Notes: a model not told the origin generated them from the sequence alone. DNA of 64,000 nucleotides from Clostridium sp. (GCF_017888565.1 NZ_JAGHFX010000057.1:1-64000); one strand, 5' to 3'; counted from the stretch's first letter, positions 1 to 11,152 are shown. A program made the numbers and translations.

Positions 1-60
1 ATTCCCGCATTTATAGGAATTATGATTGCAGTTCTTATTGCGGTGTTAAGTAAATATTAA
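1..60 (+). CDS. C-terminal fragment of a membrane protein truncated by the window edge (IPAFIGIMIAVLIAVLSKY*)
   Basis: Frame 1 is open from base 1 to TAA at 58-60; hydrophobic tail. Confidence 0.4.
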   Translation: MPAFIGIMIAVLIAVLSKY

Positions 61-162
61 ATCTTTTGTTAAAAATATGTAGTAAAATATAAATAATAGT
101 GATAGAATAAAAATGTAGAAAACAAAAGTACAATAAATTGAATATTAAGTGCAAGAGAGAAT

Positions 163-217
163 AGAGTTAAGCACAAATAGGGGATATAATACCCTCATTT
201 TGCTAAGCTCTTTTTTT
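163..217 (+). terminator. Terminator/attenuator-like hairpin upstream of glpP
   Basis: AGAGTTAAGCA (163-173) pairs with TGCTAAGCTCT (201-211) with one mismatch and one G-U; T-run 211-217. Confidence 0.55.
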
Positions 218-324
218 ATTTATTTAATTATTTATTTAAATTAAGAATTAATATATTTGCAAGTTTTATATATTGAAGATATAATTATATCATTGGTGTA
301 AATGATTACAAAGGGCGGGATGAA

Positions 325-885
325 ATGAATAATTTTAAAAGGATTTTGGAAGATAACCCAATAGTAGCAGCTGTTAAGGATGAAAAGGAGTTAGACTTAG
401 CACTGCAAAGTGACATACAAGTTATTTTTATTTTATTCGGGGACATATTAAACATTAAGAATTTAAGTGAAAAAATATTCAAACATAGAAAGATTGGAAT
501 TTTGCATATTGATTTAGTTGAGGGAATTTCTAGTAAAGAGATAGCTTTAAAATTTATTAAAGAAAATACAAAGTTTCAAGGAATAATTAGTACAAAACCT
601 CAAATGATAAGATCAGGCAAAAAGCTTGGATTTATAGCCATTCAAAGAGTTTTTATGATAGATAGTTTATCTAAAGAAAATATGAAGAATCATTTAGTAG
701 AAGAATGTGATGCAGTAGAAATTCTTCCAGGATTACTTTTTAAGATAATTAAGGAACTTTCAGTAAGTCTTAATAAACCTTTAATAGCTGGAGGATTAAT
801 TTCTGATAAAGAAGATGTAATGGAAACATTAAAAAGTGGTGCAACATGTATATCTACAACTAAAAAAGAAATTTGGTATATGTAG
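325..885 (+). CDS. glpP: Glycerol uptake operon antiterminator regulatory protein, GlpP family
   Basis: GlpP-like protein sequence (NPIVAAVKD..., IISTKPQMI, LIAGGLI); directly upstream of glpF-glpK. Confidence 0.9.
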   Translation: MNNFKRILEDNPIVAAVKDEKELDLALQSDIQVIFILFGDILNIKNLSEKIFKHRKIGILHIDLVEGISSKEIALKFIKENTKFQGIISTKPQMIRSGKKLGFIAIQRVFMIDSLSKENMKNHLVEECDAVEILPGLLFKIIKELSVSLNKPLIAGGLISDKEDVMETLKSGATCISTTKKEIWYM

Positions 886-907
886 AAATGGAGAATTGGA
901 GAGAAAG

Positions 908-947
908 CTACATAGGATTGTTTTTGGCGATCTTATGTAGTTTTTTT
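908..947 (+). terminator. Intrinsic terminator/possible GlpP-controlled attenuator between glpP and glpF
   Basis: CTACATAGGATTG/CGATCTTATGTAG hairpin (908-940) followed by TTTTTTT. Confidence 0.75.
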
Positions 948-976
948 ATAAAAAATTTAATAAAGGGGAGAGCAAA

Positions 977-1732
977 ATGCAAGCTTATTTTTCAGAATTC
1001 TTAGGTACTCTTATTTTAATACTACTTGGTAATGGGGTAGTAGCAAATGTAGTGCTTAAAAACACTAAAGGTAATTCTTCAGGTTGGATTGTAATTACAG
1101 CAGGATGGGGGTTCGCTGTAGCGGTAGCAGCCTATATTACAGGATGGATGGGTGGAGCTCATCTAAATCCAGCAGTAACTATTGCACTAGCTTCATCAGG
1201 GTTATTTAAATGGAGTCAAGTACCAGGATATATCATAAGTCAAATGTTAGGAGCAATGGCTGGAATGCTTGTTGTTTATCTAAACTACAAATTACACTAT
1301 GATGAAACTTCAACTGGAGAGGACGTAAGAGGAACATTTTGTACAGCACCTGCTATAAGAAATAAGTTTTATAATTTTATTTGCGAATTCACTGGCACTT
1401 TTGTATTATTAATAGGAATAAGAGGGATAACTTATAGTGAAGTATTTAAGACTACTTTCCAAAGTTCAGGGGGAGAAATAATAGGAACGGTAGGGATTAT
1501 GGGATCATTTTTAGTAGGTATCTTAGTATGGGGAATAGGCTTATCTCTTGGTGGTACAACAGGATATGCTATAAATCCAGCTAGAGATTTAGGACCAAGA
1601 ATAGTACATGCTATTTTACCTATAAAGAATAAGATTGATTCAGATTGGAGTTATGCTTTAATACCAATATTAGGACCTATACTTGGAGGAGTTTTTGGAA
1701 GTTTAGTATTTGATTTTATTATTAAATTATAA
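977..1732 (+). CDS. glpF: Glycerol uptake facilitator, MIP/aquaporin family
   Basis: Two NPA-type motifs (HLNPAVT, AINPARDLGPR), six-TM MIP pattern; RBS aaaggggag. Confidence 0.93.
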   Translation: MQAYFSEFLGTLILILLGNGVVANVVLKNTKGNSSGWIVITAGWGFAVAVAAYITGWMGGAHLNPAVTIALASSGLFKWSQVPGYIISQMLGAMAGMLVVYLNYKLHYDETSTGEDVRGTFCTAPAIRNKFYNFICEFTGTFVLLIGIRGITYSEVFKTTFQSSGGEIIGTVGIMGSFLVGILVWGIGLSLGGTTGYAINPARDLGPRIVHAILPIKNKIDSDWSYALIPILGPILGGVFGSLVFDFIIKL

Positions 1733-1740
1733 ATTTGTAA

Positions 1741-3249
<1,509 letters not shown>

Positions 3250-3267
3250 GATTTTGCGAATTAAATT

Positions 3268-3440
3268 TAATGATATGTATTAACTTTCTCATTATAATAA
3301 AATCTCCAATTTAATACATATCGTTAATGAGAATAATTCTGTATTTAATAATTTTAAATGGTTAAGATAACTAGAGATGTTTAATAAGATATAAATCTGT
3401 GCAAAGAAGTACTAGGCTTATTTCACAGTCTAGTTATCTT
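3268..3440 (+). other. Intergenic region with two strong stem-loops downstream of glpK
   Basis: TAATGATATGTATTAA (3268-3283) with TTAATACATATCGTTA (3311-3326); AAGATAACTAGA (3364-3375) with TCTAGTTATCTT (3429-3440). Confidence 0.6.
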
Positions 3441-3477
3441 TGCATGTTCTAGTATATTTAAAAATACTAACAAAAAA

Positions 3478-3595
3478 TGAAAGAGTGAAAGAATAAAGGA
3501 AAAAATCCCTAAGGGATTTTGGAATAAAATATTCAAAGTATATTTTAATTCTTAGTTTTACGTAGTAAAACATCCGAAATTTTTTCACTCTTTTA
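3478..3595. repeat. Nested-hairpin intergenic repeat, copy 1
   Basis: Outer arms TGAAAGAGTGAAAGAAT (3478-3494)/ATTTTTTCACTCTTTTA (3579-3595); inner palindromes AAAATCCCTAAGGGATTTT (3502-3520) and GTTTTACGTAGTAAAAC (3555-3571). Confidence 0.6.
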
Positions 3596-3704
3596 CTTTT
3601 AACTTTTCTCTAATAAATTGCATTGCAATTTATTTTAGTGTTCTATAAAAATTTTCCTGTAAATAAAATATAACTAAGAAATTAAATAGATAGTTTATGG
3701 GGGA

Positions 3705-6218
3705 ATGATGAAACTTAAATTTGACTTCAATTTTTTATTACTTGAATTTAGAGATTTATATTATATTATTAACAAAATGGGAGAAGAAAAAGACTTTAAA
3801 GTAAGATGCTCGAGGCTAATAAAAATAATTAAGCAAATAATTATAACGATACACTTAAATAATAAGTTGTTTTATAATAGTGAGAACTCATTAGTAGAAA
3901 ATATTGAATATTTATCTAGAAAAGATATAATTCCATATAATCTTATGAAGTGCCTAGTTAATTACGTAGAGGATTTATATTATATAAGGGATATATTAGA
4001 TGATGATGATGTAAGCACGGATAAGAAGAAAGAGTTTGCAGAATTGTTAAATGTTCAAGGGATTATTTATGAAATATGTGTTTGGCTAGTTATTAATTGT
4101 GGAGAAGAGGATTATTCTTTATTTTATGATAAATTAGCAGAATATGAAAAAAAGATATTTGATAAGTATTTAAACTATGATGAATTAGATGAAGAAAGTG
4201 ATGAGATTGATTTATTAAACTCAATAAATGAAATTGAATATGAAGAAGATGATGTTGAGCATGAGGATATTAATTCTGTAGAAGAGTATTTATTAGCTGG
4301 AGAGTTATATTATTTAGGAAAAAATGTGGAAAAGGATTATTATAAAGCAAAGAAATGTTTTGAGAAAGCAGCAGAAGAAGGAAATCAATATGCAGAATGC
4401 TATCTTGGGCTATTTTGTGAAAAAGGTTATGGAGGAGAAAAAGATATAGAAAAAGCTTTGTATTGGTATAAGAAAGCAGCCTTAAAAGGAAATGCATTTT
4501 CTCAATATTCATTAGGGTATATCTATTTCACAGGAGAAGTAGTAGAGCAAAATTTAGAGTATTCATTTAAATGGTATAAAGAAGCAGCAGAAAATGGATT
4601 TGCTCCAGCTCAGTATGCACTATCATATCTTTATAAAAATGGAGAAGGTTGCGAGAAAAATATATTTAAAGCATATTATTGGTTGGAAGAGTCAGCAGAA
4701 AATGATTTTGAAGACTCTTATTATATTTTAGGACAATCTTATTTAGAGGGTAATGTTATAGATACTAATTATAAAAAAGCCTTTTTTTATTTATCAAAGG
4801 GTGTAGAAAAAGATGATATGAATTGTCTGGAGAGTTTAGGAGATATGTATTATTGGGGACTATATGTAGATGAAGATAGAGAAAAAGCATTTTCACTATA
4901 TGATAAAAGCATAGAAGAAGGTAATATATCTCTATATTATAAGCTTGGTAAGCTATACGAGGAAGATAATAATCTAAAAATGGCATTGCTAAATTATTTA
5001 AAAGGGCATAATAATGGAGATTTAAAATCAACTCAGCGACTTGGAATAATGTACTATAATGGAGAGGGAGTTGATATAGATAAGAAAAAAGCATTAATTT
5101 ACATGAAGGCAGCCATAGAAAATGAGGATCCTCACTCTTTGTATGTTATTGGGGTTGCATATTTAAATGAGCATAGAGAAAAAGGATTAGAATATTTAAA
5201 AGAGGCTTATAAAATGGGATCTCACTATGCAGCAGAAGCTCTTGCAAGTGAGTATTTAATTGATTTATTAAAAGAAAAAGAAATAGATGAAGATGAATTA
5301 TTAGAATATATAAATTATGCTATGGAAAATGATATGATAGAAGCTATATATTATTATGGATTACTTCATGTGTATGGCGTGGGTGTAGAAAAAAATAATG
5401 AGGAAGCTTTCAAATATTTTATAAAGGCTGCTGAAAAAGGATCTCAAAAAGCTATGATAAAGCTTGGGAATTGGTATAAGCATGGAATATTCGTTAAGGC
5501 AAATTCAAAAGAAGCTATAGAGTGGTATAAAAAAGCAGCTGAAGAGTATAATACAGAAGCACTATTAAATATAATAGAAATTCATGAAAAGGGCATAGGA
5601 ATAGATAAGGATCCTGGAAAGGCTTTAGAAGGAGCATATCTTTTAAGAGAAATTAACATAGTTGAAGGAAATCTTAAACTTGCCTATTATCATGCAAAGG
5701 GGATAGGAGTAGAGCAATCTAATAGCAAGGTAAATGAATATATAGAAGAGTTACTAATTTTAGATGAAGGCAAGGCATATAATTTATTAGGTGAATTATC
5801 AGAAGAAAAATTATTTAATAAAAAGGAAGAAGATGTAATTGAATATTATCTTAAGGCCATCTCACTAGGGGAATCAAAAGCATATTCAAATCTAGAATAT
5901 TATTTATATAAGAATGGAAGAAAAATAGATGAATTCGAAGATTTAATAGATATTATAGGTAAAAATAATTATAGGCTTGATCAAGGAAAAAGTACATTTA
6001 TAGAAGGAAAAAATGAGATAGTTAAAGGCAAACAAGAAAATAAAAGTGAGTTGATTAAATCTGGAATTATCAAGTTAAAGAAAAGTGTTCATTTAGGATT
6101 TTATGATGCTATAAAAGATATTATAGATTATTATGAAAATGAAGAAAAAAGCAAAGATAACTTAATTGAATTATATAAGTATAAGCAAAAATTAGTTTAT
6201 TATTGTATTGATATTTAG
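3705..6218 (+). CDS. Large Sel1-repeat (TPR-like) protein
   Basis: Many tandem Sel1 units (e.g. AKKCFEKAAEEGNQYAECYLGLFCEKGYGGEKDIEKALYWYKKAA); 837 aa. Confidence 0.9.
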   Translation: MMKLKFDFNFLLLEFRDLYYIINKMGEEKDFKVRCSRLIKIIKQIIITIHLNNKLFYNSENSLVENIEYLSRKDIIPYNLMKCLVNYVEDLYYIRDILDDDDVSTDKKKEFAELLNVQGIIYEICVWLVINCGEEDYSLFYDKLAEYEKKIFDKYLNYDELDEESDEIDLLNSINEIEYEEDDVEHEDINSVEEYLLAGELYYLGKNVEKDYYKAKKCFEKAAEEGNQYAECYLGLFCEKGYGGEKDIEKALYWYKKAALKGNAFSQYSLGYIYFTGEVVEQNLEYSFKWYKEAAENGFAPAQYALSYLYKNGEGCEKNIFKAYYWLEESAENDFEDSYYILGQSYLEGNVIDTNYKKAFFYLSKGVEKDDMNCLESLGDMYYWGLYVDEDREKAFSLYDKSIEEGNISLYYKLGKLYEEDNNLKMALLNYLKGHNNGDLKSTQRLGIMYYNGEGVDIDKKKALIYMKAAIENEDPHSLYVIGVAYLNEHREKGLEYLKEAYKMGSHYAAEALASEYLIDLLKEKEIDEDELLEYINYAMENDMIEAIYYYGLLHVYGVGVEKNNEEAFKYFIKAAEKGSQKAMIKLGNWYKHGIFVKANSKEAIEWYKKAAEEYNTEALLNIIEIHEKGIGIDKDPGKALEGAYLLREINIVEGNLKLAYYHAKGIGVEQSNSKVNEYIEELLILDEGKAYNLLGELSEEKLFNKKEEDVIEYYLKAISLGESKAYSNLEYYLYKNGRKIDEFEDLIDIIGKNNYRLDQGKSTFIEGKNEIVKGKQENKSELIKSGIIKLKKSVHLGFYDAIKDIIDYYENEEKSKDNLIELYKYKQKLVYYCIDI

Positions 6219-6225
6219 ATTAAAA

Positions 6226-6258
6226 AGGAGCATAAAATTTCTATGCTCCTATATTTTT
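6226..6258 (+). terminator. Intrinsic terminator after the Sel1-repeat gene
   Basis: AGGAGCATA (6226-6234)/TATGCTCCT (6242-6250) then T-rich tract. Confidence 0.75.
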
Positions 6259-6422
6259 GTAATAGCACACATAATATTAAAGATATAAATTATATGATTA
6301 TTAATGAAAAAATATAACTTTATCATAAAATTTATATATTTATAAAAAATGAACAATAAATAATTGGAAATTAATAAAATTAAGACTAGTATAGAATGAA
6401 ATTTCAAAATTTTTTAAAAATA

Positions 6423-6450
6423 TTGAAATAAAAAAATATTAGTGTATAAT
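6423..6450 (+). promoter_or_regulatory. Predicted sigma-A promoter for the cellobiose-type PTS operon
   Basis: TTGAAA (6423-6428), 16-nt spacer, TATAAT (6445-6450). Confidence 0.65.
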
Positions 6451-6478
6451 AAAGGTGTAATAAAAAATAACAGGCTCG

Positions 6479-6492
6479 TGTAAACGTAAACT
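6479..6492 (+). promoter_or_regulatory. Candidate cre (CcpA) site downstream of the PTS promoter
   Basis: TGTAAACGTAAACT matches 12/14 of TGWAANCGNTNWCA. Confidence 0.4.
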
Positions 6493-6511
6493 TATTATAG
6501 GAGGAATATTT

Positions 6512-6829
6512 ATGGCAGAAGATATGGAAGTAATAATCTTTGAAATTATTAGTCAAGGTGGCACAGCAAAAGGACTAGCTTATGAAGCTTTGGCAGCTGC
6601 TGAAGAAGGAGACTTTGACAAAGCAGAGGAACTTTTAAAAGAAGCAGATGCTTGCTTAGGTGAAGCACATAAAATACAAACTGGTATAATTCAAGCAGAA
6701 GCAAGAGGAGAAAAAACTGAGGTATCAGTATTATTTGTACATGCACAAGACCATTTAATGACAGCTATTGAAGCTAAAACATTAATAGAGCATATTATTA
6801 AATTGCATAAAAAAATAGCAGATAAATAA
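6512..6829 (+). CDS. PTS lactose/cellobiose-family IIA component
   Basis: IIA-lac fold sequence with conserved phospho-His region (SVLFVHAQDHLMTA); followed by IIB and IIC. Confidence 0.9.
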   Translation: MAEDMEVIIFEIISQGGTAKGLAYEALAAAEEGDFDKAEELLKEADACLGEAHKIQTGIIQAEARGEKTEVSVLFVHAQDHLMTAIEAKTLIEHIIKLHKKIADK

Positions 6830-6869
6830 ATCTACATTGAATCTATAGTTAAAGGAGGTATTGAAGCTT

Positions 6870-7202
6870 ATGAAAAAGGGTTCGAATGTAAGTGAACTAC
6901 AAGCAAAGAAAACAGATTATAATATACCAACCTTTGGATATAAAAGTGCTTTATTAATAATTGCAGGTGGGATAGCTGGAACTATGATATTACCTATGAT
7001 ATTAACTTCATTTGGAATAAGTTTAAATTTATCAATAGTATTAGGAAATACATTTATAACAAGCTTAGCTATTGCATATTCAAGATTTTTTATTGAAACA
7101 AAAAGAGGATATTGTAAAGCATTTTGGATAAACTATGGATTATTCGCATTATCTTTTGGGATAATATCATATTTCTGGAGATATATCGGATTATTTATAT
7201 AA
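6870..7202 (+). CDS. Small integral membrane protein of unknown function inside the PTS operon
   Basis: RBS AAAGGAGGT (6851-6859) then ATG at 6870 (ORF-track TTG start at 6861 is too close to the RBS); about 3 hydrophobic segments. Confidence 0.75.
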   Translation: MKKGSNVSELQAKKTDYNIPTFGYKSALLIIAGGIAGTMILPMILTSFGISLNLSIVLGNTFITSLAIAYSRFFIETKRGYCKAFWINYGLFALSFGIISYFWRYIGLFI

Positions 7203-7321
7203 TTAAAATATCAACAATATTATATAAATTTAAAATAATTTATTATAATTTTATTGAAAACGATTAGTGAATTGAATTAATTATTAGAAAATAAAGAAGA
7301 AAAAATTAGGAGGTATTATTT

Positions 7322-7633
7322 ATGAAAGTATTATTTGTATGCTCACAAGGAATGTCAAGTGCCATCGCGGTGAATGCATTAAAGAAAGAAGCAGAGAAGA
7401 ATGGTGTAAATATGGAGGTAAAAGCTGTAAGTACACAGGAGTTTGAAGAAGAGGTTAAAGGAGGCTACGATGTAGCAATGGTTGCACCTCAAGTAAGACA
7501 TCGTTTTGATTATTTAAAAGAATATGCAGATGCAGCTAATGTTCCATGTGCATTAATACAACCACAAGCTTATAGTCCTTTAGGAGGCCCAAAGCTATTT
7601 AAACAAGTTAAAGAACTTGCAGAATCTAAATAG
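7322..7633 (+). CDS. PTS cellobiose-family IIB component
   Basis: MKVLFVCSQGMSSA phospho-Cys loop motif; about 103 aa. Confidence 0.93.
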   Translation: MKVLFVCSQGMSSAIAVNALKKEAEKNGVNMEVKAVSTQEFEEEVKGGYDVAMVAPQVRHRFDYLKEYADAANVPCALIQPQAYSPLGGPKLFKQVKELAESK

Positions 7634-7702
7634 ATTCATACAAGTTTTATAAAATATTTACTTTTCATTTTATTTTATTTATTATTAAGGGGGAATTAAA
7701 TT

Positions 7703-8977
7703 ATGAATAATTTTGCTGAATTTTTAGACAAAAAATTATCTACTCCAATGGCAAAATTAGCAGAGCAACGTCATTTACGTGCTGTGCGTGATGGTATTAT
7801 AGCTACATTACCATTAATTATTGTTGGTTCACTATTTATTATAATAGGGATACCACCACTACCAGAAGATTGGGCAATAACTCAATTTTTAAAAGCTAAC
7901 AATGGAGTTATAATGCTACCTTATCGTATGACAATGTACATTATGACTTTATATGCAACCTGGGGAATTGGTTATAGTCTTGCCAAATCCTATAAACTTG
8001 ATGGAGTTACAGGAGGAGTACTTTCAGCGATAGCATTCCTATTAACTATAGTTCCTGTAAGCGTTGAAGGTATGGGATGGATGATGCCTATGGCTAACTT
8101 AGGCGGAGGCGGAATGTTCGTTGGTATATTAGTATCGATTTTTGCTGTAGAAGTTTTAAGATTTACTACAGTTAAAAACTTTAGAATAAGAATGCCAGAA
8201 CAAGTACCACCATCAGTTGCAAGATCTTTCGAAGCATTAACACCAACTGCTATAGTTGTATTTATTATAGGAAGCATAACATACTATGCAAGATTTGATT
8301 GGCATGCATTTGTAGGAAAAATAGTTCAACCATTATTATCAGCAACTGATACATTACCAAGTGTTTGGATACTAGTAATCTTAGTTACATTCTTCTGGTC
8401 ATTTGGTATCCATGGAGTTTCAATAGTTGGATCAATTGCTAGACCTTTATGGTTACAATTAATAGACCAAAATTCAGCAGCTGCAGCATCAGGTGTAGCT
8501 GGAACACAATTACCTGCGATAGCAGCAGAACCTTTCTTCCAATGGTTTATATGGATTGGAGGATCAGGATGTACAATTGGATTAGTTATAGCTTTAGCTT
8601 TATTTGCTAAGTCTACTTACGGTAAGCAATTAGGTAGAACAACATTAGTTCCAGGAATATTTAATATTAACGAACCAATTATATTTGGTGCACCAATAGT
8701 GTTAAATCCAACATTAATTATACCATTTATAATTACACCATTAGTAACTTCAACATTAGCATGGTTTGCAATGAGTATGGGGTTAGTATCAAGAGTTGTA
8801 GTAACAGCACCTTGGACTTTACCAGGACCTATAGGAGCATTTGTAGCAACAGGTGGTGACTGGAGAGCATCAGTATTAAATATAATTTGCATATTGATTG
8901 CAGTAGTAATTTACTATCCATTTGTAAAAATCTATGATAAGAAATTATTACTAGAAGAACAAGGCGAACAAGCTTAA
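7703..8977 (+). CDS. PTS cellobiose-family IIC component
   Basis: IIC motifs (MNNFAEFLDKKLSTPMAKLAEQRHLRAVRDGIIATLPLIIVGS; FNINEPIIFGAPIVLNP). Confidence 0.93.
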   Translation: MNNFAEFLDKKLSTPMAKLAEQRHLRAVRDGIIATLPLIIVGSLFIIIGIPPLPEDWAITQFLKANNGVIMLPYRMTMYIMTLYATWGIGYSLAKSYKLDGVTGGVLSAIAFLLTIVPVSVEGMGWMMPMANLGGGGMFVGILVSIFAVEVLRFTTVKNFRIRMPEQVPPSVARSFEALTPTAIVVFIIGSITYYARFDWHAFVGKIVQPLLSATDTLPSVWILVILVTFFWSFGIHGVSIVGSIARPLWLQLIDQNSAAAASGVAGTQLPAIAAEPFFQWFIWIGGSGCTIGLVIALALFAKSTYGKQLGRTTLVPGIFNINEPIIFGAPIVLNPTLIIPFIITPLVTSTLAWFAMSMGLVSRVVVTAPWTLPGPIGAFVATGGDWRASVLNIICILIAVVIYYPFVKIYDKKLLLEEQGEQA

Positions 8978-8990
8978 TAAAATAATAATT

Positions 8991-9022
8991 TAAAGTGGTG
9001 AAGAAATTCACCACTTTATTTT
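8991..9022 (+). terminator. Hairpin with GAAA loop between IIC and mupG-like gene
   Basis: TAAAGTGGTGAA-gaaa-TTCACCACTTTA then ttttaaaa. Confidence 0.65.
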
Positions 9023-9044
9023 AAAAAAATTAGAGGTGAATTGT

Positions 9045-10139
9045 ATGGGGAAATTAGGAATATCAATTTATTCAGAAAAAACTACAGAAGAAGCAATATA
9101 TAACTATATAGATACAGCGAGTGAATATGGATTTAGTAGAATATTTTCATGTTTACTTTCAGTAAATGATACTAAAGAAAATATAAAAAATAAGTTTAAG
9201 AAAATAAATGAATATGCAAAATCAAAAGGATTTGAAATTATAGTAGATGTTAGTCCAAGAGTATTTGATGACTTGGGAATAAGTTATAATGACTTAAGTT
9301 TCTTTAGGGAAATTGGAGCAGATGGCTTAAGATTAGATATGGGATTTACTGGTTCAGAAGAATCATTAATGACATATAATGATGAAAATCTTAAAATTGA
9401 AATCAATATGAGTAATAATACTAATTATATAGATACAATAATAGATTATATGCCTAATAAGGATAATTTAATAGCTTGTCATAATTTTTATCCACATAGA
9501 TATAGTGGTTTAAATTTTGATCATTTTATGAAATGCACAGAAAGATTTAATAAGTATGGATTAAGAACTGCTGCATTTATAACAAGTCAAAATGAAGGAA
9601 CATTTGGTCCATGGCCTGTTACAGATGGACTTCCAACTTTAGAAATTCATCGTAACTTACCAATAGACGTTCAAGCTAAACATTTAATAGCATTAGGTAA
9701 TATAAACGACATAATAATCTCAAACTGTTATCCTACAGAAGAAGAAATGAAGAAGTTAGGTTCTATGAGAAAAGATATGGTAACTTTTGATTTACACCTT
9801 GTAGATGGAGTTCCTGAAGTAGAGCAAAAGATATTATTTGAAGAAAAGCATTTTAATAGAGGAGATTTCTCAGATAACTTAATTAGATCTACTCAAAGTA
9901 GGGTTAAGTATAAAGGACATAACTTTAAATTATTTAATGCTCCTGAAATAATTAAAAAAGGAGATGTAGTTATAGAAAGTAGTGAATATGGACACTATGC
10001 TGGAGAACTACAAATAGCTTTAAATGATATGAAGAATAGTGGAAAATCTAATGTTGTAGGACATATTAAAGAAGAAGAAATATTTATTTTAGATTATATA
10101 AAACCATGGCAAAAATTCAACTTCAACTTGATTAAGTAA
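9045..10139 (+). CDS. DUF871/MupG-family protein (6-phospho-N-acetylmuramidase-like), paralogue 1
   Basis: MGKLGISIYSEKTTEE, DISPRVF-like (DVSPRVFDDLGIS), CHNFYPHRYSGL, GPWPVTDGLPTLEIHR; RBS agaggtg; ATG 9045 preferred over 9036 GTG. Confidence 0.85.
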   Translation: MGKLGISIYSEKTTEEAIYNYIDTASEYGFSRIFSCLLSVNDTKENIKNKFKKINEYAKSKGFEIIVDVSPRVFDDLGISYNDLSFFREIGADGLRLDMGFTGSEESLMTYNDENLKIEINMSNNTNYIDTIIDYMPNKDNLIACHNFYPHRYSGLNFDHFMKCTERFNKYGLRTAAFITSQNEGTFGPWPVTDGLPTLEIHRNLPIDVQAKHLIALGNINDIIISNCYPTEEEMKKLGSMRKDMVTFDLHLVDGVPEVEQKILFEEKHFNRGDFSDNLIRSTQSRVKYKGHNFKLFNAPEIIKKGDVVIESSEYGHYAGELQIALNDMKNSGKSNVVGHIKEEEIFILDYIKPWQKFNFNLIK

Positions 10140-10153
10140 TTGGAGGTTAATTC

Positions 10154-11101
10154 ATGTATTTTTTAGGAATAGATGGTGGTGGAACAAAGACTTGTTTTAC
10201 ATTAATAAATGAAAATGGAAATGTTATTAATAGAGTTATAAAAGGAACTTGCCATCCAACTCAAATAGGCTTTAACAACTTAGAAAAACTACTAATAGAA
10301 GGATTAGAAGAAATAACAAACTCTAGTAATATTTCTAAAAAAGAAATAACAAAGAGTTATTTAGGTTTAGCAGGATATGGAATAGTTAAAGAAATTGCAG
10401 AAGGAATAGCAGAAGTAGTTTCAAGAGCATTTGATGGAATGGACTATATATTGAATAATGATGTTAGAGTTGCAATAGCAGGTGCATTAGCAGGTGAAGA
10501 TGGAATAAATGTTGTTGCAGGAACTGGGTCAATAGCCTTAGCACTAAAGGATGAAAAAGTTTTAAGATGTGGTGGATGGGGATACTCCATAGGTGATGAA
10601 GCTTCAGCATATTGGATAGGGAAAAAATCATTAACACTATTTAGTAAGCAAAGTGATGGAAGAGTAGAAAAAGCATCATTATATGAAATATTTAAGAAGG
10701 AACTCGATTTAAAAACTGACTTTGAAATAGTTTCATATGTAAATGACAAATTAAAAGGTGATAGAGGCGAAATAGCAAAGCTTGCTAAATTATGTTCTGA
10801 TGCAGCTGAAAAAGGAGATGAAGGCGCAATAGCAATCTTTGATGAAGCAGCAAAAGAAATAGCAGAAATGATAAAAACTTTATTAAAAAATTATAATAAA
10901 GATATAGTTAAAGTTTCATATACAGGCGGAGTTTTCAGAAGTGGAGAATTGATTCTTAAGCCATTAAGAGAATATTTAAATGGATATAATGCTGAATTGG
11001 TAGAACCTAAATTAAGTCCAGATTTAGGAGCCTGTTTATTAGCATATATGAATTCTGGAAAGAAAGTTACTGAAGAAACGATAATGGAAATGAAAGAATG
11101 A
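10154..11101 (+). CDS. BadF/BadG/BcrA/BcrD-family amino-sugar kinase (GlcNAc/MurNAc kinase-like)
   Basis: MYFLGIDGGGTKT phosphate-binding motif, VAGTGSIA, GGWGYSIGDEASAYWIG. Confidence 0.85.
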   Translation: MYFLGIDGGGTKTCFTLINENGNVINRVIKGTCHPTQIGFNNLEKLLIEGLEEITNSSNISKKEITKSYLGLAGYGIVKEIAEGIAEVVSRAFDGMDYILNNDVRVAIAGALAGEDGINVVAGTGSIALALKDEKVLRCGGWGYSIGDEASAYWIGKKSLTLFSKQSDGRVEKASLYEIFKKELDLKTDFEIVSYVNDKLKGDRGEIAKLAKLCSDAAEKGDEGAIAIFDEAAKEIAEMIKTLLKNYNKDIVKVSYTGGVFRSGELILKPLREYLNGYNAELVEPKLSPDLGACLLAYMNSGKKVTEETIMEMKE

Positions 11102-11152
11102 AATAATTAAATAATTTTGGAAATAATTCAGCCTAGGTCGAATTAAAATAAA

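Noticed and set aside
4270-5094. Two antisense ORFs (80 and 109 aa) within the Sel1-repeat gene
   Set aside because: Arise from low-stop antisense frames of repeated Sel1 codons; no independent support.
7990-8892. Antisense ORFs opposite the PTS IIC gene
   Set aside because: Shadow ORFs of a conserved membrane protein gene.
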